Shown here piece by piece: positions 17,566-26,612 of a DNA stretch of 64,000 bases. The notes beneath the pieces are model-generated. The model ran no database searches and was not told where the DNA came from. It saw only the letters and a list, made by a program, of their open reading frames with translations. The stretch's first letter is position 1. Each line of letters starts with the position of its first letter. Both the position numbers and the translations under genes were made by a program. Source of the stretch: Akkermansiaceae bacterium (GTDB lineage Bacteria; Verrucomicrobiota; Verrucomicrobiia; Verrucomicrobiales; Akkermansiaceae); the NCBI GenBank assembly GCA_015061985.1, contig SUVN01000005.1, forward strand, positions 43,163 to 107,162, read 5' to 3'.

Positions 17566-17588
17566 AATCGTATTCTGTATCATTCATC

Positions 17589-19061
17589 ATGCCTGTTTCT
17601 GATTATCTCGTTACCATCGGCCTGGAGGTTCACTGCCAGATTAAGACAGAGACCAAAATGTTCTGCTCCTGCAAGGCCGGATTCGGCTATGAGCCGAACA
17701 CGAACGTGTGCCCCACCTGTTTGGGGATGCCCGGTGCTCTGCCGGTGCTGAATGAATTTGCCATCGAGCGCACGGTACTCACGGGCATGATGCTGGGTTG
17801 CAGCACCCCGCCTGTTTCCAAGTGGGATCGCAAGAATTATTTCTATGCCGACATGCCCAAGAACTACCAGACCAGTCAGCTGGATTTGCCGCTTTGTATC
17901 GGTGGTGAGGTTCCTCTGTATGCCTGGGCATACCCGGCTAATTCAAAGGAAGCTGCCGGGGCAGAGGGGGCTGTGGTGCGCAAGGTGAAGCTTGACCACA
18001 TCCACCTGGAGGAAGATGCCGCCAAGCTGACCCACTACGGCAATTACTCTCTGGTCGACTACAACCGTGGTGGCACCCCGCTCATGGAGATTGTTTCCGC
18101 CCCGGATTTGACCAGCCCGGATGAAACCTATGCTTATCTGAAGAGCCTGCAACAGATTCTCATCTGCGGCGGTATTTCCGATGCCGATATGGAAAAGGGG
18201 CAGATGCGCTGTGATGTGAACGTCTCGCTGCGACCCAAAGGTCAGAAAGAACTGGGTGCCAAGATAGAGATGAAGAATATCAACTCCATGTCCGCCGCCC
18301 GTCGTGCGTTGATATACGAGATTGCCCGTCAGGCAGATGAGCTTGACCGCGGCATTGCTCAGGTGCAGTCCACCCGCCGCTGGGATGATGATATGGGCGA
18401 GAGCATTGTCATGCGCACCAAGGAGAATGCTCACGATTACCGCTATCACACCTGCCCGGACCTCATCCCCGTGCAGACGGCACCCATTGTGGAGAAGGTG
18501 AAGAGCGAGATGCCGGAGCTGCCGGATGCTTTGCATGCCCGTCTGGTGGCGGAGTACGGGCTGCCTGTGGCGGATGCCAACACGCTGGTGGGGGATGTGG
18601 CGCTGTGCCGATACTTCGAGGCTGCTGCCGCTGCGTCGAAAGCTCCCCGCAAGGTGGCTAACTGGATTATCAACAACCTGTCTGCTACCCTTTCTGCCCG
18701 CGAGATTTCCATAGCCGACTGCCCGCTCAGCCCGCAGACGCTGGCGGCTCTGGTCGGCATTATTGAGGAAGGCATCGTTTCCACCAATCAGGCTAAGGAA
18801 GTGCAGGAAGTGCTGTGGGAGAATCCCGGGATGGATGCCACGGCCGCTGCCGCCTCGCTCGGTTACAAAAAGACCGATACGGGCGCTCTGGATGAGCTGG
18901 TAGACAAGGTGATAGCTGAGAATCAGGATGTTGTGGAGCGCGTGAAAGCCGGCAATCTCAAGCTGCTCAATGCGCTCACCGGCATGGTGATGAAAGCCAG
19001 CAATCCGAAGCCCAACCCGAAGATGGTGACGGAGATTCTGACCGCCAAGCTCGGCCTGTAA
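17589..19061 (+). CDS. gatB: Aspartyl/glutamyl-tRNA(Asn/Gln) amidotransferase subunit B
   Basis: A 490-residue GatB. Family landmarks are TIGLEVHCQIKTETKMFC, the zinc-site region CSCK...CPTCLGMPGALPVLN, KNYFYADMPKNYQTSQ, DYNRGGTPLMEIVS, and MRCDVNVSLRPKG. The YqeY-like tail domain is at the C-terminus (NPKPNPKMVTEILTAKL). GatB carries the kinase and tRNA-binding site that converts misacylated Glu-tRNA(Gln) or Asp-tRNA(Asn), using ammonia from GatA. gatA and gatC are not in the window. A -10 TATTCT lies 12 nt before the ATG. Confidence 0.97.
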   Translation: MPVSDYLVTIGLEVHCQIKTETKMFCSCKAGFGYEPNTNVCPTCLGMPGALPVLNEFAIERTVLTGMMLGCSTPPVSKWDRKNYFYADMPKNYQTSQLDLPLCIGGEVPLYAWAYPANSKEAAGAEGAVVRKVKLDHIHLEEDAAKLTHYGNYSLVDYNRGGTPLMEIVSAPDLTSPDETYAYLKSLQQILICGGISDADMEKGQMRCDVNVSLRPKGQKELGAKIEMKNINSMSAARRALIYEIARQADELDRGIAQVQSTRRWDDDMGESIVMRTKENAHDYRYHTCPDLIPVQTAPIVEKVKSEMPELPDALHARLVAEYGLPVADANTLVGDVALCRYFEAAAAASKAPRKVANWIINNLSATLSAREISIADCPLSPQTLAALVGIIEEGIVSTNQAKEVQEVLWENPGMDATAAAASLGYKKTDTGALDELVDKVIAENQDVVERVKAGNLKLLNALTGMVMKASNPKPNPKMVTEILTAKLGL

Positions 19062-19108
19062 GCCACTCGCCACCCATGCGGAGCAGGGGGCGCACTTCCG
19101 TGTCCCAC

Positions 19109-20341
19109 ATGTATTTACTCTTCGACTGCAATAACTTTTTTGCCAGTTGTGAGCAGGTGTTCCGTCCCGATTGGCGGCGACGTCCCCTCGTCGTGTTGTC
19201 CAACAACGATGGCTGTGTCATTTCCCGCAGTGCCGAGGCGAAAGCTCTGGGTATCGCCATGTGCGAGCCTTATTTCAAGTGTCGGCAGCGGCTGGAGGCG
19301 GCAGGCGGTATCGTTTGCTCGGCCAACTTTGCGCTCTATAGCGACCTCTCTGACAGAATGATTCGCATCTTGGAGGATTCTCTCCCGGAAGTGCAGCAGT
19401 ACAGCATAGATGAGGCCTTTGCCGTGGTGCAACCCGGCCCGGATTGGGAACAGGAAGCCCGCCGCATCCGCAGAAATATCTTCCGCTGGGTTGGAATCAC
19501 CGTCAGCGTGGGGATTGCGCCCACCCGCACCCTTGCCAAGCTTGCCAACGAAACCGCCAAGAAACTCCCGCAGTACCGCGGAGTCATGGCTTTAAACACC
19601 CCGGAGCAGATACAATCATTGCTGGAGACCACCCCGGTGGAGGAGGTCTGGGGCGTGGGGAGAAAACTCCGTGAGCGCATGCGTGGTGCGGGTATCCGAA
19701 CGGCGGCTCAGCTTGCCTCAGCCCCGGCCGGACGACTGCGCCGCTTATTCGGAGTCCATGGCGAGCGCCTGGCTCTGGAATTACAGGGCGTTTCCTGTCT
19801 GGACGAGATAGAAGCACCGCAGCGGACGCAGGTGATGGTGTCCCGTACGTTGTCGGAAGCCATTGATGACTCCGTTGTGCTGCGGGATGCCCTCTGCCGT
19901 TTTGTGGAGAAAGCAGGGCGTATCCTGCGGGATGAGGGACTGATGGCGGCTGCTGTACACGTGGTGCTGCGGACTTCTCGCTATGAGGATACGGAGCGCC
20001 TGTATGCGGAAAGCTCGGGCTGTGCGCTTTCCTGTCACACGGATGATACGCGTGTATTCACCGCAGCTGCAACCGCTCTGTTGGATTCCATCTATCGCCC
20101 GGGTTATCGGTATCGGAAGGTGGGGGTGCTGCTGGCAGACCTCCTGCCTGCCGAGGAGGTGCAGCCCACCTTTGAGCATCCGGATGCGGCACCCAGTCCG
20201 TTGATGGAGGTGTTGGACAAGCTTCAGAAATCCGGCCACAACATCCGCTTTGCCAACACCTCAACCACTCCGCTGGCTCAGAAAGCCCACGTGTCGCCCG
20301 CTTTTACCACCTCGTGGAACGATTTGCCGGAAGCTCGCTGA
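19109..20341 (+). CDS. umuC: Y-family DNA polymerase, UmuC type
   Basis: A 410-residue translesion polymerase. The palm begins MYLLFDCNNFFASCEQVF with the first metal Asp; VVLSNNDGCVISRS is the UmuC-type fingers motif; and YSIDEAFAV carries the second catalytic Asp-Glu pair. The C-terminal SPAFTTSWNDLPEAR is the DUF4113 tail typical of UmuC. The start is MYLLFD at 19109 rather than 19076. No umuD lies beside it and I saw no obvious LexA box in the 48 nt after gatB, so partner and SOS control are not evident here. Confidence 0.9.
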   Translation: MYLLFDCNNFFASCEQVFRPDWRRRPLVVLSNNDGCVISRSAEAKALGIAMCEPYFKCRQRLEAAGGIVCSANFALYSDLSDRMIRILEDSLPEVQQYSIDEAFAVVQPGPDWEQEARRIRRNIFRWVGITVSVGIAPTRTLAKLANETAKKLPQYRGVMALNTPEQIQSLLETTPVEEVWGVGRKLRERMRGAGIRTAAQLASAPAGRLRRLFGVHGERLALELQGVSCLDEIEAPQRTQVMVSRTLSEAIDDSVVLRDALCRFVEKAGRILRDEGLMAAAVHVVLRTSRYEDTERLYAESSGCALSCHTDDTRVFTAAATALLDSIYRPGYRYRKVGVLLADLLPAEEVQPTFEHPDAAPSPLMEVLDKLQKSGHNIRFANTSTTPLAQKAHVSPAFTTSWNDLPEAR

Positions 20342-20347
20342 AAACGC

Positions 20348-20376
20348 TTGATGCGGGGCGTGACCGGGTGTAGACT
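20348..20376 (+). promoter_or_regulatory. Leaderless promoter of the MBL-fold gene
   Basis: TTGATG, 17 bp, TAGACT, then 7 nt (GGTGGGC) to ATG 20384, so the start codon should coincide with the transcription start. Confidence 0.7.
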
Positions 20377-20383
20377 GGTGGGC

Positions 20384-21175
20384 ATGAAGATTCATGTCCT
20401 GATGGAGAATAGCGCTTCCTCTGATGATTTTGCAGCAGAGCATGGGTTGAGTCTTCTGGTGGAAACCGCAGGGCGGCACATCTTATTCGACACCGGGGCT
20501 TCTGCTGCCTTTGCCGATAATGCGGAGAAGATGGGCGTTGATTTGTCGCGGGTGGAATTAGCAGTGTTGTCGCACGGTCATTACGACCACGGGGGCGGCC
20601 TTACTCGTTTTCTTGAAGTGAACACGCAGGCCTCCGTCTGGGTGAGTGCGTATGCGTTTGAGCCGCACTTCAATGCATCCGGCAAGGATATCGGCCTTGA
20701 TACGGCGCTGATGCATCATCCACGCATCAGGATGGTGGAGACTCCTGTCTTTTCTCCGGCAGAGGGAATGACGCTGTTCTCTGCAACGGAAGTTCCCCTT
20801 ACGTACGGGCTTGATTCATCCGGGATGAGTGTTCTGCGGGAGGGTAAACGCGTTTCCGATGACTTCCGCCACGAGCAATACCTGCTGGTGGAGGAGCAGG
20901 GGAAACGTGTGCTGTTCAGCGGGTGTTCCCATCGCGGGATTCTCAACATCGCATGCTATTTCCGACCGGATGTGCTCGTGGGCGGCTTTCATTTCATGAA
21001 ACTGAGCCCGGATACCCATGCGGAGCGGCTGAACCGGGCGGCAGATGTCCTGTTGCAACTGCCTGCTCAATACCTGACCGGACACTGCACGGGAGACGCT
21101 GCCACGCTCTTTCTGAAAGAGCGTATGCAGTCCCGCCTGCACACTTTTGCGGCAGGGCAGACTATCTGCCTTTGA
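20384..21175 (+). CDS. Metallo-beta-lactamase-fold hydrolase (COG1237-like)
   Basis: A 263-residue cytosolic MBL-fold protein. Metal-binding motifs are LSHGHYDHGGG (HxHxDH), LFSGCSHRGILN, and the final histidine in LTGHCTGD. The overall pattern (MENSASSDDFAAEHGLSLLVE, ILFDTGAS, FEPHF) matches the family related to the archaeal methanopterin enzyme RFAP synthase. In bacteria its substrate is unknown. Start 20384 is set by the promoter. It converges with the sigma-factor gene with only 8 nt between stops. Confidence 0.85.
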   Translation: MKIHVLMENSASSDDFAAEHGLSLLVETAGRHILFDTGASAAFADNAEKMGVDLSRVELAVLSHGHYDHGGGLTRFLEVNTQASVWVSAYAFEPHFNASGKDIGLDTALMHHPRIRMVETPVFSPAEGMTLFSATEVPLTYGLDSSGMSVLREGKRVSDDFRHEQYLLVEEQGKRVLFSGCSHRGILNIACYFRPDVLVGGFHFMKLSPDTHAERLNRAADVLLQLPAQYLTGHCTGDAATLFLKERMQSRLHTFAAGQTICL

Positions 21176-21183
21176 GTCGCCCT

Positions 21184-21864
21184 TTACTTTTTCTCGGGAG
21201 CTTCTTCCTGGGCTCGGATGTAGGCCACCTCTTTTTTCAGCACGGCACCCACGCGGTGTTTGGCCAGATAAACCTGAGCAATGCTCACCCCCAATTTGCT
21301 GCGCACCTCGCCGGCACTCATGCCTCGCAGCACATTGTAATCAAAAATCTGGAACTGCTGGGGTGAAATCTTCATTTTCACCCGTTCGATGGCCGCTTTC
21401 ATGACGTTGTTCTGCCACTCGCGATCCCATATTTTGGCAAAAGTTTCACCGGTGGTGTCAGGAATGTCGGCCAGAGGTTCTCTTTCCGTCCCGTCAGCGG
21501 ACGTTACGGTGGCGGAGGTATCTTTTCTGCGCTGGCGGAATTGGTCATTGATGCGCCAGCGTGTGATGTGCCACAGCCACATCTTGAACGAGCCCTTCTT
21601 CGGGTCGTACATATTCTTGACGCTCTGCTTGGCTATCGTCAGCACCGTTTCCTGAACCACATCCCAGGCCTCATCCTCCCGCAGCCCTGCTTTGAGCGCC
21701 ACAGAGTAGATGAGTCTCCAGTAGGTGCGATAGAACTCATCCCAGCTCTTCTGGTCTTTCCAGTCCCCCAGCCTCATGATGAGACTGCGGCGCGTGCGGG
21801 CGGCGAATTGTTCCAATTCGTCGTTCGTGGGAGTGTTCAGTTTTTCGGTATCAGGCTGCGCCAC
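21184..21864 (-). CDS. ECF-type RNA polymerase sigma factor
   Basis: A 226-residue sigma70-family protein with regions 2 and 4 only. Region 2 runs from SWDEFYRTYWRLIYSVALKAGL through DEAWDVVQETVLTIAKQ and MWLWHITRWRINDQFRQRR (regions 2.3-2.4). Region 4 is ISPQQFQIFDYNVLRGMSAGEVRSKLGVSIAQVYLAKHRV. The long linker between them resembles ECF groups common in Planctomycetes and Verrucomicrobia. No anti-sigma gene is adjacent; the neighbouring thioredoxin-like gene lies upstream on the same strand. The start is GTG at 21864, with a -10-like TATGGT 11 nt upstream. Confidence 0.9.
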   Translation of the reverse strand: MAQPDTEKLNTPTNDELEQFAARTRRSLIMRLGDWKDQKSWDEFYRTYWRLIYSVALKAGLREDEAWDVVQETVLTIAKQSVKNMYDPKKGSFKMWLWHITRWRINDQFRQRRKDTSATVTSADGTEREPLADIPDTTGETFAKIWDREWQNNVMKAAIERVKMKISPQQFQIFDYNVLRGMSAGEVRSKLGVSIAQVYLAKHRVGAVLKKEVAYIRAQEEAPEKK

Positions 21865-21911
21865 GGCGCGATGTTACCATAAACAGTACGATGTGGCAAG
21901 GAACAAGTTCA

Positions 21912-22904
21912 TCACTCCTGCGTATCTTTCATTTTTCCGGGCTCAACAAACGAGGACGGCTTCTGCGATTCCTTCCACATGGGCAGGATGACATCTTCCG
22001 TGTATCGGATGTTCTGCTCCAGCTTTTTTCCCAGGCGGGAGTCGGGATCAATGGCGTGAGCCTCTTTCATGGTGCGGAGCATGGACGGCACATCGCGCAG
22101 AAAGGCGTAGCTGTCGGATTTGGCGCGGAGGGCTTCCTGCCGCACGTCCGTATCCAGATCCTCCCGGGCGAGGAATGAGTCCAGCGCGGCGATGTGGCTG
22201 CGGATGAGCTGCGGTTCGAATTGCCCGCGGAAGGAGTCGAGCAGTTCCCGCAGCTCGGCCATTTGCCGGATGCGCGCTTCGCTGCCCCGGCAATATCGGC
22301 GGTAGCCCAAGGTGTCGACCGGGTCATGTTCAGCGATGGTTTGCAACAATTCGGGGTATTTATCGCGGCAGGCTTCCGGCAGGAGGTTGAGCGCCTCTGC
22401 GAGCGCTCGGGCAGACGCTGCTCCGGTGAGCGTATGGGCTCGCTTTAGTGCCTCGTTTCGGGCCTTGAGCGTTTCAAATGCACGATTCAGCAGGGGGAGG
22501 TAGTCCGCTGTGGTGCGCGTTGTGCCGGAGAGCGTGGCAAAAGGATACCCCTGCGCATCCAGCAGAACAGCATAGGGCAACCCCTCCGCCCGATAGGATA
22601 CCAGCAGTGCCGTGCGTTTGTCCCACTCTTCCTTCGAGATTTTCTTCACCAGCTCAGGGTTGCGGGGGTAATCCACTTCCACCAGCACCAGCTTATCGTC
22701 CATTGCCCTGTTGAATTCCGGCGAATCCAGTATTTTGGTTCTCAGATGAATACAGGCCGTGCACCAATCCGTTCCTGTGAAGTTCAGCATGATGCACCGA
22801 CCGTCCTTGCGGGTGACGGACAGGGCTTCTTCAAGGTCGGTGAATTCGGTCAGGGCGGGCAGAGGAGCGCACAGTAGTGCCCACAGAGCTAGGAGTCGTT
22901 TCAT
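21912..22904 (-). CDS. Exported thioredoxin-like protein
   Basis: A 330-residue protein. The signal peptide is MKRLLALWALLCAPLPALT, then a thioredoxin-like domain with LNFTGTDWCTACIHLRTKIL, where CTAC is the redox CxxC, and GLPYAVLLDAQGYPFATLSG with the cis-Pro region. The C-terminal 170 residues are helical and unassigned. It probably reduces or isomerises disulfides outside the cytoplasm. The start is ATG 22904, only 7 nt after the -10 TACAAT (22912-22917), so the upstream ATG at 22922 is not used. Confidence 0.85.
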   Translation of the reverse strand: MKRLLALWALLCAPLPALTEFTDLEEALSVTRKDGRCIMLNFTGTDWCTACIHLRTKILDSPEFNRAMDDKLVLVEVDYPRNPELVKKISKEEWDKRTALLVSYRAEGLPYAVLLDAQGYPFATLSGTTRTTADYLPLLNRAFETLKARNEALKRAHTLTGAASARALAEALNLLPEACRDKYPELLQTIAEHDPVDTLGYRRYCRGSEARIRQMAELRELLDSFRGQFEPQLIRSHIAALDSFLAREDLDTDVRQEALRAKSDSYAFLRDVPSMLRTMKEAHAIDPDSRLGKKLEQNIRYTEDVILPMWKESQKPSSFVEPGKMKDTQE

Positions 22905-22911
22905 CCTCCCC

Positions 22912-22940
22912 ATTGTAGCCAAAGATGACGTTACCGCAAG
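22912..22940 (-). promoter_or_regulatory. Leaderless promoter of the thioredoxin-like gene
   Basis: Minus strand CTTGCG (or TTGCGG with 16 bp), 17 bp, TACAAT, 7 nt, ATG. Confidence 0.6.
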
Positions 22941-22987
22941 GAATAATAGAGAAGTCCTTTGTCATGCATCCTCTGCTCGGGGGCGAT

Positions 22988-23875
22988 TTATTCAGAGTCA
23001 ATACAGAAGGCTTTGTGGTGATGCATGAAGAAGTCGTGCATCAGCCGCACGTTTTCAAGCTCGTACCAAGGGCGTTCCTGCACCGGGGTGGTGCTCAGGT
23101 CATATACCTTTGCACCGGGCAGACTCAGCAGCAGGGGAGAATGAGTGGCGATGATGAATTGGGTGCGCAGTTCCAGACTGGCACTCAGGAATTCCGCCAG
23201 TTGGAGCTGCAGGGCGGGCGCAAGACTGTTTTCCGGTTCGTCCAGCAGGTAAAGCCCTGTTTCGCCGATGGTATCCGTGAAATAGAGGAAGGCGTTTTCG
23301 CCGTTGGAGTACTCGCGCACACGCTCGCTCACTCCCTTGCTGCGGGCATAGCTGGCGGGATTGTGGCGCAGGGCGCTTCTGTGTGCCAGGAATTGCTCGT
23401 AACCGCCCTGTTCCCATGTGTTGAGCCTCACCTTTTTGATGTCATGCCGCCAGTTGCGGGACTCCTCATGGAGCCGCAAATCGCGTTCTTCGTTATCGCG
23501 TCTGGTCTTCAGTATGCGGGAGAATACATCATCGCTGGCAATATAGCGGCTATCTGCCGGGATAGAGACGCGAAATCGCTCATCGTCACCCGCCAGTTTG
23601 GCTGAACAGAGCTGCTTGAAAGTGTCAAAATACTGCGTCTTGTTGTAAGGCCCGCTGCGGCTGAGCTCCAGATATTGGGCAATGAGGTTCAGTATCGTTG
23701 TCTTGCCGGAGCCGTTGCCTCCATAGAGGATGGTGACGGGCGCAAACTCCAGCGAGGGGATATCTTCCGTGAACAGCTTGAACGGATACACGTTGGATTC
23801 CACATACGGCATGTTGTTCAACACGCCTTCCTGCACCGCAACGGAGGGCAGGGTAAAGGATTCGAGGTAGAGCAT
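22988..23875 (-). CDS. AAA/ABC-type ATPase (RecF/SMC-like, predicted ATP-binding protein)
   Basis: A 295-residue soluble ATPase. Walker A is YGGNGSGKTT at 51-60; the signature-like YSNGENAFLYF and Walker B LYLLDEPENSLAP lie in the second half, then the H-loop IATHSPLLLS. It is a single ABC-type head without a long coiled coil, as in many predicted AAA_21/AAA_15 ATPases of unknown role. It follows dnaA on the same strand by 48 nt, where dnaN would be in many bacteria, so it may be co-transcribed with dnaA; whether it acts in replication is unknown. Confidence 0.85.
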   Translation of the reverse strand: MLYLESFTLPSVAVQEGVLNNMPYVESNVYPFKLFTEDIPSLEFAPVTILYGGNGSGKTTILNLIAQYLELSRSGPYNKTQYFDTFKQLCSAKLAGDDERFRVSIPADSRYIASDDVFSRILKTRRDNEERDLRLHEESRNWRHDIKKVRLNTWEQGGYEQFLAHRSALRHNPASYARSKGVSERVREYSNGENAFLYFTDTIGETGLYLLDEPENSLAPALQLQLAEFLSASLELRTQFIIATHSPLLLSLPGAKVYDLSTTPVQERPWYELENVRLMHDFFMHHHKAFCIDSE

Positions 23876-23923
23876 GCCGTGTTTCGCAGGGTAGTTGGGC
23901 AGGGCAGGGGAGGCGTGTGCCTC

Positions 23924-25339
23924 TTAAACGAACGCTGCAGCCAGACGGGCAACGACGGCTCGCAGCTCACTGTCATCCTTCATCTTCTGCTCGATGGTTC
24001 TGGAGGCATGAAGCACGGTGCCGTGGTCGCGCCCGCCGAACGCGGCGCCGATGTCCTGCAGTGAGGTGTCGGTGTGCTTGCGAGCCAGATACATGGCCAC
24101 CTGGCGCGGATGCGCGATGGCAGCCGTGCGACGGCGGCCGTTGATGTCTGCCAGGCGGATATTGAACTCATCTGCCACGCGCTGCTGGATTTCGCTGACG
24201 GAAACCTTGCTGCCGCGTTGCTGGCGAAGGAGATCCTTGAGCTGAATGCGGGCATCTGCCACAGTGATGGTACGGCGGGCAAAGGAGGCATAGCTGGTCA
24301 TGCGAACCAGTGCTCCTTCCAACGCGCGGATGGAATGCGTCACGTTCTTGGCGAGGAACTCCAGCACCTCGTTGCTCAACAGGTCGGACTTCCACTGACG
24401 GCGCAGCTTCTGCCGCAGGATGGCCATGCGGGTCTCATAATCCGGTGCCTGGAGACTGACGGTCAGTCCCTGTTCGAAACGGGTGGTCAGGCGAGATTCC
24501 AGATTGGTGATATTGGAGGCGGGGCAGTCTGCGGAGAGAATAATCTGCTTGCCGCTTTCAAAAAGCGCGTTGAAGGTGTGGAAGAACTCCTCCTGTGTCT
24601 TACCGGCGCGTGCCATGAACTGCACGTCATCAATCAGCAGAACGTCTGCCTTGCGGTATTTGCGGCGGAAGGCGTTGAGCGTGTCCCCCTTCTTGGAGAT
24701 AGCTTCAATGTAAGCGTTCGTGAAGTCCTCGCTGGTGACGTAGAGTACCTGCGTTCCCTCGTTCTTCGCCTGAATGGCGTTGCCGATGGCCTGCAGCAGG
24801 TGCGTTTTACCGAGCCCTGAATCGCCGTGGACGAAAAGCGGGTTGTATTTGCAGTCGCAGTTGTTCACGATAGCCTGTGCGGCGGCGTAGGCGAACTCGT
24901 TGTTGGAGCCCACGACATAGCCGTCGAAGGTGTAATCCGCATTCAGTCCGCTGTTGATGGGGCTGCTGCTGCGACGGGTGCGGCGTTTGCCTGTACCGGC
25001 CTTCTTCTCGCTTGCCTCTGCGGGGCAGGGTGCGGTGATGGCAGCGGGCTGCTCGTGCGTTTCTGCCGGGCTGTCGCTGCCGGCTGCGACGTATTCGATG
25101 GTTCTGGCGGCGTTGAGTACGCGTGCCGCCGCGTTCACAATCTGGTCGTGGTAGTTAATCTCGAACCAGTCGAACACGATGTCCTGCGGGTACTCCAGAA
25201 TAAGTTTGGTGCCAGTGTCTCGCAGTAGTCTCAGTTTGGAGATATAGGACTCGAACCCATACGCCCCCACGCTGCCAACGCTGCGCAGATCTTCTGCGAT
25301 CTGTGCCCAGATGGCCTGTTCCTTTTCCTGTTGGTTCAT
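23924..25339 (-). CDS. dnaA: Chromosomal replication initiator protein DnaA
   Basis: A 471-residue DnaA with the standard domains. Domain I is the N-terminal 80 residues, and the linker at about 90-130 is basic and Ser-rich. The AAA+ domain begins YTFDGYVVGSNNEFAYAA, with Walker A GDSGLGKTH at 172-180, Walker B VLLIDDVQFM and sensor region. The C-terminal DNA-binding domain ends with HPRQVAMYLARKHTDTSLQDIGAAFGGRDHGTVLHA. It unwinds oriC. The upstream 390 bp contain DnaA-box-like sites. Confidence 0.98.
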   Translation of the reverse strand: MNQQEKEQAIWAQIAEDLRSVGSVGAYGFESYISKLRLLRDTGTKLILEYPQDIVFDWFEINYHDQIVNAAARVLNAARTIEYVAAGSDSPAETHEQPAAITAPCPAEASEKKAGTGKRRTRRSSSPINSGLNADYTFDGYVVGSNNEFAYAAAQAIVNNCDCKYNPLFVHGDSGLGKTHLLQAIGNAIQAKNEGTQVLYVTSEDFTNAYIEAISKKGDTLNAFRRKYRKADVLLIDDVQFMARAGKTQEEFFHTFNALFESGKQIILSADCPASNITNLESRLTTRFEQGLTVSLQAPDYETRMAILRQKLRRQWKSDLLSNEVLEFLAKNVTHSIRALEGALVRMTSYASFARRTITVADARIQLKDLLRQQRGSKVSVSEIQQRVADEFNIRLADINGRRRTAAIAHPRQVAMYLARKHTDTSLQDIGAAFGGRDHGTVLHASRTIEQKMKDDSELRAVVARLAAAFV

Positions 25340-25727
25340 TGCCTGAAATCTCTAGTTTCCCTTGGTGATTGTTTCCCTTTTCCCGTTTTGTCGTTCCCGG
25401 GGCAGGGAGGTGATGCGGGGGGAAATATGCCACGTCTCTCCCTAACAAGAAAGAAATTTTTCGCTGAATAAATTTTCTGCCCCGTGCAAAGCGCTGTTCC
25501 ATGGGAGTTCCACAGGTTCAAAAAAAGTTGGCATACATTTTTCGATTAGTTAACGTTTCTTGATATTTATTCTGAGTTCGAATGTGTGCTCAAGAATCTC
25601 TGTGGAACAAAATTTGACGATGTTACAATGTATTGATAACACGATAGTTGAATTAAATTAAAGAAAAAGTTAGACGGCAAAATTCAGATGTGTGGAACAC
25701 TGGCGAAAAGGTGGTTAAATGAGTGAA
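25340..25727. other. Candidate replication origin (oriC) upstream of dnaA
   Basis: A 388-bp non-coding region between thiL and dnaA. It contains three copies of a DnaA-box-like sequence: AGTTCCACA at 25506-25514, and TGTGGAACA (reverse of TGTTCCACA) at 25601-25609 and 25691-25699. The stretch 25610-25680 is very AT-rich and could be an unwinding element. Position and content fit an origin, but the boxes deviate from TTATCCACA and no skew was computed. Confidence 0.55.
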
Positions 25728-26612
25728 TTAGGCAGAAAAGTGCTGCCAGCCGCGACCAAGATTCTCGCGGTTTCGGGGAACAATTTTCCCGATGGAAGTG
25801 ATGGAAATCGGCAAGTCTATGAGAGAGAGCCTCTGAGCGGTTTCCGGGGGAAATGTCATGAGCAGCTCGTAATCCTCACCGTCCGTGAGGGCGTTTTTTA
25901 TCGAGCATCCGGGATGACAGGGGATGGTTTCCGGTGTCAGTTCATAGCCGCAGCCGGAGGCTTCTGCCAAGCGTGGCAAATCGGTGGCGAGTCCATCGGA
26001 CAAATCCATCATGGCCGAGGGACGCAGGGCGTTTTCCATGAGAAAACGAGCCAGCCGGATACGTGGTTCAAAGGTGAGATGCCGTTCCGAGGGGAAAGAG
26101 CCGCCCAGGAGCCCCGATACGCACAGGATATCCCCAACGTGGGCACCGGAACGCAGAACCGCCATTCCACGCTCTACACGGCCCGTCAGAGCCACGTTGA
26201 TGACCAGCCCGTCGGTGGGGAGGGAGGAGGTTTCCCCACCGGCGAGAGAAATCCCGTAGGATTCGGCCAGCCGATGCAGGCCGGAGTAAAGCTGCTCCAG
26301 CAGTTCAACCGGGCGGGAGGGGTGTACCAGCAGGGTAACCAGAGCGTGCTCCGGGATTCCCCCCATGGCGGCGATGTCGGAAACGGCTCGGGCCAGCGCT
26401 TTTCGTCCGATGAGTTCCGGCGGCGTCTCCGGCGTGAAATGCACAGATTCGACCACGACATCCGTTTTGAGCAGCGTGTCCCATTCCTCATTGCGTGTTA
26501 CCACGGCACAATCATCCCCCGGGCCGATGATGAGTTTCTCATTCGTCGGCATCCGCCGGAGCAGCCGCTGCAGCACAGCGTTCTCTCCCATGGATGAAAG
26601 TGGGGTGGGCAT
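25728..26612 (-). CDS. thiL: Thiamine-monophosphate kinase
   Basis: A 294-residue enzyme that phosphorylates thiamine monophosphate to thiamine diphosphate. Landmarks are LIIGPGDDCAVV at the N-terminus, LKTDVVVESVHF, ARAVSDIAAMGG, ISLAGGETSS, MMDLSDGLATDLPRLA, and DGEDYELLMTF. The start is ATG 26612, which overlaps the stop of the CPBP gene by one base (TGATG), so translation is probably coupled. The ORF-track start lies inside the upstream gene. No other thi gene is nearby. Confidence 0.95.
   Translation of the reverse strand: MPTPLSSMGENAVLQRLLRRMPTNEKLIIGPGDDCAVVTRNEEWDTLLKTDVVVESVHFTPETPPELIGRKALARAVSDIAAMGGIPEHALVTLLVHPSRPVELLEQLYSGLHRLAESYGISLAGGETSSLPTDGLVINVALTGRVERGMAVLRSGAHVGDILCVSGLLGGSFPSERHLTFEPRIRLARFLMENALRPSAMMDLSDGLATDLPRLAEASGCGYELTPETIPCHPGCSIKNALTDGEDYELLMTFPPETAQRLSLIDLPISITSIGKIVPRNRENLGRGWQHFSA

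Noticed and set aside
17943-19073. 376-aa ORF opposite gatB
   Set aside because: Shadow; composition is typical of antisense frames (His/Leu/Gly-rich).
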